Source: Comamonas aquatica NBRC 14918 | GTDB taxonomy: Bacteria; Pseudomonadota; Gammaproteobacteria; Burkholderiales; Burkholderiaceae_C | Assembly: GCF_000739875.1 (NCBI RefSeq) | Contig: NZ_BBJR01000034.1 | Span: 1-64,000 of the forward strand | Direction of reading: 5' to 3' | Length of the DNA: 64,000 nt | Shown: piece by piece, positions 26,760 through 35,836 of the stretch | Layout: every line of letters starts with the position of its first letter | How positions within the stretch are numbered: position 1 is the stretch's first letter | Translations under genes and position numbers: made by a program | The notes under the pieces: generated by a model | The model's database searches: none | What the model saw: only the letters and a program-made list of their open reading frames with translations | What the model was told of the DNA's origin: nothing

Positions 26760-27959
26760 TTACTGCAGCAGCTTCAGCACGTTCTGTGGCAGTTGGTTCG
26801 CCTGGGCCACCATGGCGGTGCCGGCCTGCTGCAGGATTTGCGTGCGGCTCAGGTTGGCCGTTTCCTTGGCAAAGTCCGCATCGGTGATGCGACCGCGAGC
26901 CGCTGAGATGTTCTCTTGCATGATGTCGATGTTTTCAATCGACTTTTCAAATCGGGTCTGGATAGCGCCCAGCTCGGCACGGGCAGCGCTGACTTTGTCC
27001 AGGGCACTGTCAATGCGCTGCAGCGACTCCCAGGCACCCGTTTGGGTTTTGATGTCCATTTTGTGGATACCGGTTTGGTCGGTGTTGGCAGTCGTGGGTT
27101 GTGCCAACAGCGCCGTCACACCAGCCGCCGCACCAGACACAGCGATAGCAGCACTGGCCAGCACGCCATCAGCATCTTTTTCAGCACGGTATTGGATGGA
27201 CTTACCGTCATCGGCCAGAAAAGCCACGATGCCGGTGTCTGCCGTTTTGGAGTTAATCGCCTGAATCACGCGGCCCAGTGCTTCATCACCGGTTACGTTC
27301 TCATCTTTGGCAATCGTCACCTGTGCGCTGACCTTGTTGGCACCGGTGATATTGATGATCACATCGGCGTTGGTCATATTGTTGGCTGCAGCTGTTTTAG
27401 AAGCATCAGCAATACCGGTAACGGAACTTGTACCAAACTCCGTTTTACCCAGCTGATCCACCTTGGTATTGGCCAAAGCCCCCACCGTGATGTTGTCACC
27501 CGAGTTGGCACCCACCTGGAACACGCCACCGGTGAAGCTGCCGTCCAGCACTTTTTTGCCGTTAAAACTGGTGGTTTTGGCCACGCGATCCACCTCATCG
27601 CGCAGTTGCACCAGCTCGGCATTGAGCGCTTCGCGGTCACTCTTGCTGTTGGTGGCGTTGCCCGCTTGCACGGCCAGCTCACGCATGCGCTGCAGCATGT
27701 CGCCCACCTTGCCCAAGGCGCCTTCCGCGGTTTGCGCCAGCGAGATGCCGTCGTTGGCATTGCGCGAGGCCACCGCAAAACCACGCACCTGGGTGCTCAT
27801 GCGCTCGGCAATCGCCAAGCCCGCGGCATCGTCCTTGGCGCTGTTGACGCGCAGACCCGACGACAGACGTTGCATGGAGGTGGACAGCGAGCCGCCCGAC
27901 AAACCCAGATTGCGCTGAGCGTTGATCGAGACAACATTGGTATTGATGGTCATGGCCAT
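26760..27959 (-). CDS. fliC: Flagellin, copy 2
   Basis: Filament subunit, 399 aa. The conserved ends match copy 1 nearly residue for residue; the central region (about 165-290) is specific to this copy. It has a near-perfect sigma-28 promoter at 28071-28097 and a leader of about 100 nt, so it is probably the main flagellin expressed late in assembly. It diverges from copy 3. Confidence 0.95.
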   Translation of the reverse strand: MAMTINTNVVSINAQRNLGLSGGSLSTSMQRLSSGLRVNSAKDDAAGLAIAERMSTQVRGFAVASRNANDGISLAQTAEGALGKVGDMLQRMRELAVQAGNATNSKSDREALNAELVQLRDEVDRVAKTTSFNGKKVLDGSFTGGVFQVGANSGDNITVGALANTKVDQLGKTEFGTSSVTGIADASKTAAANNMTNADVIINITGANKVSAQVTIAKDENVTGDEALGRVIQAINSKTADTGIVAFLADDGKSIQYRAEKDADGVLASAAIAVSGAAAGVTALLAQPTTANTDQTGIHKMDIKTQTGAWESLQRIDSALDKVSAARAELGAIQTRFEKSIENIDIMQENISAARGRITDADFAKETANLSRTQILQQAGTAMVAQANQLPQNVLKLLQ

Positions 27960-28070
27960 GGTGCGATTCCTTTAAACGGGCAGTGTTTGAACAAGTTTTG
28001 CTTGTCGCATCCAGGCTGCCTGACCTCTGTGGGCCGTTGCGGCATGTGGTGCCTGCTGCGTACACATGGT

Positions 28071-28097
28071 TTATCGGGCACCGACCAGAAATCTTTA
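28071..28097 (-). promoter_or_regulatory. Sigma-28 (FliA) promoter of fliC2
   Basis: On the minus strand TAAA, 15 nt, CCCGATAA, one mismatch from the TAAA-N15-GCCGATAA consensus. The predicted transcription start is about 28060, roughly 100 nt before the fliC2 ATG. It lies in the 392-bp gap between divergent fliC2 and fliC3, whose middle (28100-28170) is AT-rich. No equivalent box faces fliC3. Confidence 0.85.
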
Positions 28098-28351
28098 GCA
28101 GGTTTATGAAAAATAGTATTAAACACTTATCCACAAAGGATTTGTAGCTATATTTTTTGAACCAATAAGACCCACAAAACCACAAGAAGAACCCCAAACC
28201 CCACGCTTATTCCAGCAATACCCGCAAGGCAGGCAGGAAAGAATGCCTCCATCGCTCCTGTTGCCTGTCCGCCTCTCAGCGCCCATGGTTTCTAGGTGAC
28301 GCGAAGCAACTCGCATCCTCCGTTTTCTGCCTAACTGAAGGAATCACAGCA

Positions 28352-29593
28352 ATGGCCGCAACAATCAATACAAACATCGCCTCGATCAACGCTCAGCGCA
28401 ATCTGACGCTCTCGGGGCAGTCCCTGAACACGACCATGCAGCGCCTGTCATCAGGGCTGCGCGTCAACAGCGCCAAGGACGATGCCGCGGGCCTGGCGAT
28501 TGCCGAGCGCATGAACACGCAAGTCAAAGGCATGACCGTGGCCTCGCGCAATGCCAACGACGGCATCTCGCTGGCACAGACCACAGAAGGCGCTTTGGGC
28601 AAGATTGGCGACATGCTGCAACGCATGCGTGAGCTGGCCGTGCAAGCCGGCAACGCCACCAACAGTGCGTCCGACCGTGCCGCACTGCAAGCTGAAGTCA
28701 AGCAAATGTCGGACGAAATTGACCGCGTGGCCAAGCAAACCAATTTCAACGGTCAAAAGGTGCTGGATGGCAGCTTCGCTGGTGCAGTATTTCAGGTAGG
28801 CGCCAACTCGGGCGACAACATCACCTTGGGCGCACTGGTCGACACTCGCTCCAGCCAACTCTCGAGCATCAGCTATGCTGGTACTGATATCACCTCCGTG
28901 GACACCGCGACAGGCGCCACCGCTTTGTCCGGCTTTGCGTCTGGTGTATCCGGTCTGAAAATTACTGTCGCCCCCCCAGGGCAGACCATTGACCTGAACG
29001 ACCTGCCAGCGGCCGAAAGCCGTCAGGAGCGCCTGGGTCAAGTCATTGAAGCCATTAACAATAAGACCGCCGACTCCGGCGTCACCGCCTACCTCACCAA
29101 GAACGAAGGCACCGAAACCTATAAAGTGGAACTGCGCTCCGAAAAGCTCGACAAAGATGGCATTCCCGTCTCTATCTCTTTCGGCGGTTTCGATGCATCG
29201 ACCACGGGCCTGGACAACACAGCAACTGCCATCGGCGGCAGCAATACCACCGCCGTTGGCGCGGTCTACAACGACTCAGGTATTGATACGATTGACGTGA
29301 GAACCCAAGCCGGTGCATGGACTGCGCTGAAAAAAATCGACAGTGCGATCGACCAAGTCAACGGCGCTCGCGCCACCTTAGGCGCCATCCAGACGCGTTT
29401 TGAGACAGCCGTCAACAACATTGATGTACAAGTCGAGAACCTCTCGGCCGCACGTGGCCGTATCGTGGATACGGATTTCGCCAAGGAAACCGCCAATCTG
29501 AGTCGCACGCAAATCCTGCAGCAAGCAGGCACTGCGATGGTAGCCCAGGCCAATCAAATTCCGCAAAACGTGCTGAAGCTGCTGCAGGGCTAA
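28352..29593 (+). CDS. fliC: Flagellin, copy 3 (divergent)
   Basis: A third filament subunit, 413 aa, on the opposite strand to copies 1 and 2. It starts [20 protein letters not shown] and ends [20 protein letters not shown] plus IPQNVLKLLQG. The D0/D1 parts are close to the other copies with scattered changes (TLSGQSLNTT for GLSGGSLSTS); the centre is longer. AAGGAA precedes the ATG. No sigma-28 box was found upstream, so its control probably differs. The accessory sugar island starts 264 bp after it. Confidence 0.95.
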   Translation: MAATINTNIASINAQRNLTLSGQSLNTTMQRLSSGLRVNSAKDDAAGLAIAERMNTQVKGMTVASRNANDGISLAQTTEGALGKIGDMLQRMRELAVQAGNATNSASDRAALQAEVKQMSDEIDRVAKQTNFNGQKVLDGSFAGAVFQVGANSGDNITLGALVDTRSSQLSSISYAGTDITSVDTATGATALSGFASGVSGLKITVAPPGQTIDLNDLPAAESRQERLGQVIEAINNKTADSGVTAYLTKNEGTETYKVELRSEKLDKDGIPVSISFGGFDASTTGLDNTATAIGGSNTTAVGAVYNDSGIDTIDVRTQAGAWTALKKIDSAIDQVNGARATLGAIQTRFETAVNNIDVQVENLSAARGRIVDTDFAKETANLSRTQILQQAGTAMVAQANQIPQNVLKLLQG

Positions 29594-29633
29594 GCATCTA
29601 AAAACGGCGCCAACCACGCCGGCGCGACCAAAT

Positions 29634-29714
29634 AGCTGCTCACGCTTGTTTTCTCTGGCTTTCAGATCTCGTCATCTGGAACTCAGAAGATGCAGGCTTG
29701 AGCAGCTTTTTTTT
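29634..29714 (+). terminator. Double-hairpin element/terminator after fliC3
   Basis: AGCTGCTCACGCTTG (29634-29648) pairs with CAGGCTTGAGCAGCT (29693-29707) with two mismatches. Inside, TTCAGAT and ATCTGGAA form a second stem. A T-run (29707-29714) follows. The layout matches the element at 2178. Confidence 0.75.
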
Positions 29715-29857
29715 AGTGGTGCGGCAGAGAAATTCCCCGGCTCCTAATAGCAGAACACTTCTACTTTCCCCTGTCTTCTTGCCCTTTTGCCAGGAATACG
29801 TGCTGCTACGCTTGTTGCGAAGGTTCACCCTATGACGCCGCAAGGCGCCCCCATGCC

Positions 29858-30964
29858 ATGGCAGCAGAAAAAATCTACGTTACCCAGCCCTACCTGCCCC
29901 CCTTGGAGGAGTTCATCCCCTACCTGGAGCAAATCTGGGCCAATAAAGTACTGACCAACGGCGGCCCCTTTCACCAGCAACTCGAACAAGCACTGTGCCG
30001 CTATCTGGGGGTGCCGCACATCAGCCTGTTTAGCAACGGCACCCTGGCTCTGATTACCGCCCTGCAAGCGCTGCGCATTCAGGGGGAAGTGATTACCACC
30101 CCCTACTCTTTTGTTGCCACGGCCCACGCCTTGCTATGGCAAAACTGCACACCCGTGTTTGTCGATATCGAGCCGCACACCCTCAACCTGGACCCCGCCA
30201 AAATCGAAGCGGCCATCACCCCGCAAACCACCGCCATCCTGCCCGTGCACTGCTACGGCAACCCCTGCGACACCACAGCGATTCAAAAAATTGCCGACAA
30301 CTACAACCTGCGCGTCATCTACGATGCGGCCCATGCCTTTGGCGTGCAAGATGCCGGAGGCAGCATCTTGCGCCACGGCGACCTATCGGTACTGAGCTTT
30401 CACGCCACCAAGGTCTTCAACACCTTTGAAGGCGGCGCCATCATCTGCCACGATGCCAAAACCAAACAGCGCATTGATCACCTGAAAAACTTTGGCTTTG
30501 TGGACGAGGTCACCGTTGTCGCTCCAGGCATCAACGGCAAGATGAGCGAAATCAACGCCGCCTTTGGCTTGCTGCAACTGGAACATATGCCACATGTCAT
30601 GCAGCGCCGGGCCGAAATTGATGCCTATTACCGCGAGCAACTGGCACATGTGCCAGGAATTACCTGCTTACCCCAAGGCCACCAGACTGTCGCCAACCAT
30701 TCATACTTTCCGATTCTTATTGGGCCTGAATACCCTTTAAGCCGAGATGCTTTGTATGAAAAGCTTAAAGAGAATGGTATTTATGCACGGCGGTATTTTT
30801 ATCCGTTGATTACTGATTTTTCTATGTACCGTGGGCTTCTTTCAGCAGCAGCTGAAAATATAACTATTGCCGAAAAATTTTCAAGACAAGTATTGTGCTT
30901 ACCGATTTATCCAAAAATTACTAAAAATCAATTATTAACAATCAGTAGGATAATTTTTAATTAA
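29858..30964 (+). CDS. DegT/DnrJ/EryC1/StrS-family sugar aminotransferase (VioA-like)
   Basis: This is a PLP-dependent enzyme expected to convert a nucleotide-linked keto-sugar to an amino sugar, for example dTDP-4-amino-4,6-dideoxyglucose. PLP-lysine K185 sits in SFHATKVFNTFEGG, with D156 in YDAAHAFG and substrate motifs SNGTLAL and TPYSFVATAH. Length 368 aa is normal. It opens a tight run of eight same-strand genes next to flagellin. Oddity: from about base 30690 (codon 278) the gene becomes strongly AT-rich while the reading frame stays intact. No clear ribosome site precedes ATG 29858. Regiospecificity (C3 or C4) cannot be read from the sequence. Confidence 0.88.
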   Translation: MAAEKIYVTQPYLPPLEEFIPYLEQIWANKVLTNGGPFHQQLEQALCRYLGVPHISLFSNGTLALITALQALRIQGEVITTPYSFVATAHALLWQNCTPVFVDIEPHTLNLDPAKIEAAITPQTTAILPVHCYGNPCDTTAIQKIADNYNLRVIYDAAHAFGVQDAGGSILRHGDLSVLSFHATKVFNTFEGGAIICHDAKTKQRIDHLKNFGFVDEVTVVAPGINGKMSEINAAFGLLQLEHMPHVMQRRAEIDAYYREQLAHVPGITCLPQGHQTVANHSYFPILIGPEYPLSRDALYEKLKENGIYARRYFYPLITDFSMYRGLLSAAAENITIAEKFSRQVLCLPIYPKITKNQLLTISRIIFN

Positions 30965-30980
30965 TTATCAAATTTACCAA

Positions 30981-31757
30981 ATGAAAAATATGAAAAAATC
31001 AAATGAACTTTCTCAAAAAACAAATACAGAAATCATCAACAATGAAAATTTACGTTTAATTTTAAGTGATCTATTACCAAAATTTGGGCCGCATTGGCAT
31101 ATTCACTCAATGGTCGGAATGAAGGTTCAAACTCTTGCCCGGACGCTCTACTACTCAGAACTTTATAAGAATATTGTTAATACTCCAGGCGTAATATGTG
31201 AATTTGGAGTGCAATGGGGCGCAACCATGACCACTTTAACTAATTTGCGCTCTATTTATGAACCCTTTAATATATCAAGAAAAATAATTGGCTTTGATAC
31301 TTTTGAAGGATTTCCATCTATATCTGACCATGACTCTCTTCAAAATTCTGAGAAGATGTGGGGCATTGGTGACTACTCAACAATAGATAATTATGAAAAA
31401 ATTCTAGAAAATATTTTAAACTCACATGAAAAAAATTCTCCAATGCCTCATATTAAAAAACATGAACTCATTAAAGGAGATATTAGTATAACTTTTCCAG
31501 AGTGGCTCAAAAAAAATCCTCACTCAATTATATCAATGGCTATCTTTGATACCGATTTATACACTCCTACCAGGGACGTTTTAAATTTAATTTCAGATAG
31601 ACTAACCAAAGGCTCTATTCTTGTTTTTGATGAATTAAATTGCGAACATTTCCCAGGAGAGACAATCGCCCTAAGAGAAACACTAGGATTAAAAAATTTA
31701 AAACTAAAAAGAACTCCACTACAACCTTACTGCTCATGGGCAGTCTGGGGAGAGTAG
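30981..31757 (+). CDS. TylF/MycF-like class I methyltransferase
   Basis: The 258-aa protein has the SAM-binding loop ICEFGVQWGATMTTLTNL, then IIGFDTFEGFP, and a metal-binding style FDTDLYTPTRDVL followed by GSILVFDELNC, which together fit the TylF macrocin O-methyltransferase family. It probably O-methylates the amino sugar or its acyl group (inference). The whole gene is AT-rich with many AAA, ATT and TTA codons, unlike its neighbours, which points to separate ancestry. The start is uncertain (ATG 30981, 30990 or similar; no strong ribosome site). Confidence 0.75.
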   Translation: MKNMKKSNELSQKTNTEIINNENLRLILSDLLPKFGPHWHIHSMVGMKVQTLARTLYYSELYKNIVNTPGVICEFGVQWGATMTTLTNLRSIYEPFNISRKIIGFDTFEGFPSISDHDSLQNSEKMWGIGDYSTIDNYEKILENILNSHEKNSPMPHIKKHELIKGDISITFPEWLKKNPHSIISMAIFDTDLYTPTRDVLNLISDRLTKGSILVFDELNCEHFPGETIALRETLGLKNLKLKRTPLQPYCSWAVWGE

Positions 31758-31791
31758 GGTACTGACTTAAACCTATCCATGAGCAAATAAA

Positions 31792-32016
31792 ATGAAAGAA
31801 AAACTTCGTAATATTTTTTCAACCAGTTTAAATATCAAAATTGAAGAAATTCATGATGAATTAAAATATGCAACCATTCCACAATGGGACTCGGTAGCAC
31901 ATATGGCCTTGGTGGCCGCCATCGAAGAGGGTTTTGACATCATGATTGACGCTGAAGACGTGATTGACATGAGCAGTTTTGCAAAAGCCAAAGAAATTGT
32001 CGCAAAGCATCTTTAA
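31792..32016 (+). CDS. Acyl carrier protein
   Basis: This 74-aa acidic protein has the phosphopantetheine site WDSVAHMALVAAIEE with S34. It would carry an acyl chain for the enzymes encoded next to it. It is not the housekeeping AcpP, which has DSLDTVE. The first third is AT-rich and the rest GC-rich, so the composition boundary (about 31890) lies inside this gene. Its TAA stop overlaps the next ATG by one base. Confidence 0.9.
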   Translation: MKEKLRNIFSTSLNIKIEEIHDELKYATIPQWDSVAHMALVAAIEEGFDIMIDAEDVIDMSSFAKAKEIVAKHL

Positions 32017-33419
32017 TGTGCTCCTCCATGACGCATACGATGTTCTGGGATACTCGCCCAAACCACCAGCACAACACAGCCATCGTTGACGAGCGCGGCT
32101 TAGCCATCAGCTACACCGAGCTCTCGCAGCGCGTCGCAGCAGCAGCACAGCAGTTGCGCGGTCTGGGCCCACGACAACTCGGCCTGCTGCTTACCAGCAA
32201 CACCCTGGGCAGTCTGGTGGCCTACTTAGCCTGCCTGCAGGCACGCCATGTCCCACTGTTACTACCTGCGGGCATAGCCCCGGCCTTGGCGGCCAGCCTG
32301 CAAGCGCATTACCAGCCGAACTGGGTGATGGGGGAGCATCTCCAGGCAACACCTTTAAGGGGAGCCGACTTGCCCCTCACTCAACTGCAGTATCCCGCCA
32401 ATCACAAAACCAACCTGGCCCCCGAACTGGCGCTTTTACTCAGTACCTCCGGCAGCACGGGCGGTCCAAAGCTGGTACGCCTGTCCTACGGCAACCTTCA
32501 GGCCAACGCTACTGCCATTGCCCAATACCTGGGCCTGACCCCGGATGAACGGGCACTGACCATGCTCCCACCCCACTATTCCTACGGCCTTTCGGTCATC
32601 AACAGCCATTTGCACGCCGGTGCCAGTCTGGTGCTGCAAAACGTCAGTGTCCTATCGCCCGCATTTGCCGAAACCATCCGCGCACAGGCCGTTACCTCGC
32701 TATCAGGTGTTCCCACCATCTATCAGATGCTGTGGCGCACCGGCTTCAGCAAGCAAGACTTCCCTTCGCTGCGCACCCTAACCCAAGCTGGCGGGAGGCT
32801 CGATGACAAGCTGATCCGCGCCTTTGCCCAATTGGCTGATGCGCGCGGCTGGCGCTTCTTCGTCATGTACGGGCAAACCGAGGCTACGGCACGCATCAGC
32901 TATATGCCGCCGCATCAGCTGGCAGAAAAAATAGGCTCCATTGGCATTGCCATCCCCGGCGGCCAGCTGTACATCGACCCTGCTAATTCCGAATTGATTT
33001 ACACCGGCCCCAACGTCATGCTGGGCTACGCCAACTGCCGGGGAGATCTGGCCTTAGGCGACACGCAACGCGGCCTGCTGCGCACCGGCGATATGGCGCA
33101 ACAGGACGATGAGGGCTTTTTCTACATCACCGGACGGCTCAAGCGTTTCGTCAAGCTGGCGGGCAACCGTATTGGCCTGGACGAAGTGGAGCAGCAGTTG
33201 CAAAACAAGCTGGAGCTGCCCGTCATGGCATCAGGCCGCGACGAGCGTTTGGTGGTCTGGCTGGAAGCAGCTGATGAGGCGCTGATAGAGGCCACGAAAC
33301 AATGGCTGTCCAGCCGGTTCGGCATCCATCACAGCCTCTGTCGGTTCAGGCTGGTGGAGCGCCTGCCCGTCCTGAGCAACGGCAAAAAAGACTACCCCGC
33401 CTTGCTGGCCGATGCTTGA
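32016..33419 (+). CDS. AMP-dependent acyl-CoA/acyl-ACP ligase
   Basis: This adenylate-forming enzyme (467 aa) has the ATP loop STSGSTGGPK (143-152), MYGQTEATARISYM, LLRTGDMAQQDDEGFFYITG, GRLKRFVKLAGNRIGLDEVE and C-terminal NGKKDY with the catalytic lysine. It should activate a carboxylic acid as acyl-AMP and load it on CoA or, given the overlapping ACP gene, on the ACP (inference). The start may be ATG 32016 or 32028. Gene overlaps on both sides indicate translational coupling. Confidence 0.88.
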   Translation: MCSSMTHTMFWDTRPNHQHNTAIVDERGLAISYTELSQRVAAAAQQLRGLGPRQLGLLLTSNTLGSLVAYLACLQARHVPLLLPAGIAPALAASLQAHYQPNWVMGEHLQATPLRGADLPLTQLQYPANHKTNLAPELALLLSTSGSTGGPKLVRLSYGNLQANATAIAQYLGLTPDERALTMLPPHYSYGLSVINSHLHAGASLVLQNVSVLSPAFAETIRAQAVTSLSGVPTIYQMLWRTGFSKQDFPSLRTLTQAGGRLDDKLIRAFAQLADARGWRFFVMYGQTEATARISYMPPHQLAEKIGSIGIAIPGGQLYIDPANSELIYTGPNVMLGYANCRGDLALGDTQRGLLRTGDMAQQDDEGFFYITGRLKRFVKLAGNRIGLDEVEQQLQNKLELPVMASGRDERLVVWLEAADEALIEATKQWLSSRFGIHHSLCRFRLVERLPVLSNGKKDYPALLADA

Positions 33420-33432
33420 GAGGAAGCCGCCC

Positions 33433-34560
33433 ATGCCTGCCAACACCCCGCCCCAGCAACCCACAGCCACGCCTGACTTTCCAGGTATGGCGATTGCACT
33501 AGACACCCCGCCCTACAGCCTGAGCACCGCGCAAAAGCAGCCCCTGCTACTGGATGCCTTGAACGCACTGACGGCATGGCACGCCCAGCACTGCACGCCT
33601 TACGCCAACATGCGCCAGCGCATGTTTGGCACAGCCCCTGCGGCCTGCCGTGAAGATGTGCCGTGGCTACCGGTGCGCCTATTCAAAACCCAAGACCTGA
33701 TGAGCAGCGAGCGCAGCAGCATCATCAAAACCCTGACCTCCAGCGGCACGACTGGGCAAGCCGTCTCACGCATCTATCTGGACCGTGAAACCTCGTTGCG
33801 CCAAACGCGGGTGCTGACGGCCATCATGGCCAGTTTTTTGGGTAAGCAGCGCCTGCCTATGGTGATTGTGGACAGCGCCGATCTGCTCAAAGACCGCAGC
33901 CGCTTTAATGCACGGGCGGCGGGTATTTTGGGCTTCTCCGTATTTGGCAGGCAGCACCATTACTGCCTGGATGCAGGGTTGGACTTGCAAATAGATGCCT
34001 TGCAGGACTTCCTGGCCCAGCACCGGGGCGCGCCCATTCTGGCTTTCGGCTTTACCTTCGTGGTCTGGCAGCGTTTGCTGCAAGCCGTCATCGCGCAAGG
34101 CCGCAAACTGGACTTTGGCCCCGGCAGCACCCTGATTCACGGTGGTGGCTGGAAGCGCCTGCAAGACCAGCAGGTAAACAACGTCACTTTCAAGGCGCTG
34201 CTGCGCGAACACCTGGGGCTGGAGCGCATCTTCAATTACTACGGCATGGTCGAGCAGGTCGGCTCCATCTTCATGGAGTGCGAGCACGGGCACCTGCACG
34301 CCCCGGCATTTGCCGATGTCATCGTGCGCGACCCGCTGACGCTGGAGCCGCTGCCGCCTGGGCGCGAAGGCGCAGTGCAAGTCCTGAGCGCCCTGCCGGT
34401 GAGCTACCCCGGCCACTCCCTGCTGACGGAAGACCTGGGCGTGCTGCACGGCGAGGACGATTGCCCCTGTGGCCGTCACGGGCGTTACTTCTCCGTTCTT
34501 GGTCGTCTGCCTCAGGCAGAACTGCGCGGTTGCAGCGATACCAGGGCCATTCCAGCATGA
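33433..34560 (+). CDS. LuxE-like acyl-protein synthetase
   Basis: It resembles LuxE, which activates an acid with ATP and passes the acyl group through its own cysteine to LuxC. The ATP loop TLTSSGTTGQAVSRIYLD is clear, as are YYGMVEQVGSIFMECEHGHL and a Cys pair near the C-terminus (DDCPCGRHGRYF), where the LuxE acyl-accepting Cys lies. GAGAGGA precedes ATG 33433; an upstream ATG at 33412 is in frame. Length 375 aa is normal. Its neighbour is a LuxC-like reductase, the known partner. No luxA, luxB or luxD is present, so bioluminescence is not implied. Confidence 0.83.
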   Translation: MPANTPPQQPTATPDFPGMAIALDTPPYSLSTAQKQPLLLDALNALTAWHAQHCTPYANMRQRMFGTAPAACREDVPWLPVRLFKTQDLMSSERSSIIKTLTSSGTTGQAVSRIYLDRETSLRQTRVLTAIMASFLGKQRLPMVIVDSADLLKDRSRFNARAAGILGFSVFGRQHHYCLDAGLDLQIDALQDFLAQHRGAPILAFGFTFVVWQRLLQAVIAQGRKLDFGPGSTLIHGGGWKRLQDQQVNNVTFKALLREHLGLERIFNYYGMVEQVGSIFMECEHGHLHAPAFADVIVRDPLTLEPLPPGREGAVQVLSALPVSYPGHSLLTEDLGVLHGEDDCPCGRHGRYFSVLGRLPQAELRGCSDTRAIPA

Positions 34561-35834
34561 ACGCGATGCCGAAGATTACCTTTTTCCTGGGCGCACGCCC
34601 TGACTCCAGCCTGCCGGATGCGCTTGCGCACAGCAACGCCTTGCCCGCCTGGGAGCCGTTTGACCCGCGTGCCGTCACCTTTGTTGGCAAGTTCTCACAA
34701 AAGCTGCTGACCCACCCACGCATCCGCGAATTCCCAGAACTAGCCGCACTGGCGCATTGGTTTCGCGCCGCACGCCTACGCGAGTTGGAGCAAACCCGCC
34801 CAACGCTGACAGATGCCATAGTGCGCGGTCGCGGCCTAGTGTTTCACCTAGCTCCAGCCAATGTGGACTCGGTTGCCATGTACTCGTGGCTGATTGCACT
34901 ACTGGCAGGCAACGTCAACTGGGTACGGGTATCGCAAAAACCTTCGACCCAATTCGATTTCATCATGGCCGTGTTGCAGCAAACCTTGGCCGACGAGGCA
35001 GCGGGACACCCCATCGTCGGGCGCGTGGTGCTGCTGACTTACCCGCACGATGAGGCGGTTACACACACCATCTCCGCAGCCGCCATGTGTCGCGTAGTCT
35101 GGGGTGGCGATGCCACCGTGGCCGCCATCCGCGCCATTCCCTTGCGCCCCAGTGCCACGGAACTATGCTTTCCCGATCGCTTTTCTGCCGCTGCCATCAA
35201 CGCCCCTGCCGTGCTGGCACTCGATGATGCCGCGCTACACCAACAGGCCGCGGCCTTTTATAACGATGCCTTCTGGTTTGCCCAGCAAGCCTGCTCATCC
35301 CCCCGGCTGCTGGCCTGGGTCGGCCATGCCAGCGAATGCGCCCAGGCACAGCAACGCTTTTGGGCTGCGGTGCAAAGCCAAGTAGCACGCATGCAGCCGG
35401 AGAACACCGCCGCCATGCACATGGCACGACTGGGCACGGCCTTCGACATGGCCGCACAGGCGCTGGCACACCCGGCCCCGGAGCAAACCGCCGGAGCGCA
35501 CCCGTTGCGGCTGACCCTGGAGCAAGCACTGCAACCGGCCATGAAAGACTTGCACTGCGGCAACGGCCTGTTTTTGGAACAACGCCTGAACCACCTGCAC
35601 GAACTGGCCCCGCAACTGAGCGACAAGGAGCAAACCTTGACTGTTTTGGGCTTTAACCGCGCTGAGTTGTTGGATTTGGTAGACAGCCTGCCGCCCCGTG
35701 CCATCGACCGTATCGTGCCATTTGGCGAGGCACTGAGTTTTGCACCGGTCTGGGATGGAGTGGACTTGTTTACCGCCTTCACCCGCCAAATCAGCCTTCC
35801 ACCCCAAGCCCACTCAACACCCCAAGGAAGCTAA
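34557..35834 (+). CDS. LuxC-like acyl-CoA reductase
   Basis: The 425-aa protein fits the LuxC family, which reduces an enzyme-bound acyl group to an aldehyde with NADPH. The acyl-accepting cysteine is C246 in AQQACSSPRLLAWVG. HLAPANVDSVAMYSWLIALL and GNVNWVRVSQKPS match the N-terminal family core. It overlaps the LuxE-like gene as ATGA, which indicates coupled synthesis of a reductase complex. The aldehyde product and its use in sugar or flagellin modification are unknown. Confidence 0.83.
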   Translation: MNAMPKITFFLGARPDSSLPDALAHSNALPAWEPFDPRAVTFVGKFSQKLLTHPRIREFPELAALAHWFRAARLRELEQTRPTLTDAIVRGRGLVFHLAPANVDSVAMYSWLIALLAGNVNWVRVSQKPSTQFDFIMAVLQQTLADEAAGHPIVGRVVLLTYPHDEAVTHTISAAAMCRVVWGGDATVAAIRAIPLRPSATELCFPDRFSAAAINAPAVLALDDAALHQQAAAFYNDAFWFAQQACSSPRLLAWVGHASECAQAQQRFWAAVQSQVARMQPENTAAMHMARLGTAFDMAAQALAHPAPEQTAGAHPLRLTLEQALQPAMKDLHCGNGLFLEQRLNHLHELAPQLSDKEQTLTVLGFNRAELLDLVDSLPPRAIDRIVPFGEALSFAPVWDGVDLFTAFTRQISLPPQAHSTPQGS

Positions 35835-35836
35835 CC

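Noticed and set aside
32016-35834. Reading the LuxE/LuxC genes as a bioluminescence operon
   Set aside because: No luciferase subunits (luxAB) or luxD; the surrounding genes are sugar- and ACP-related.
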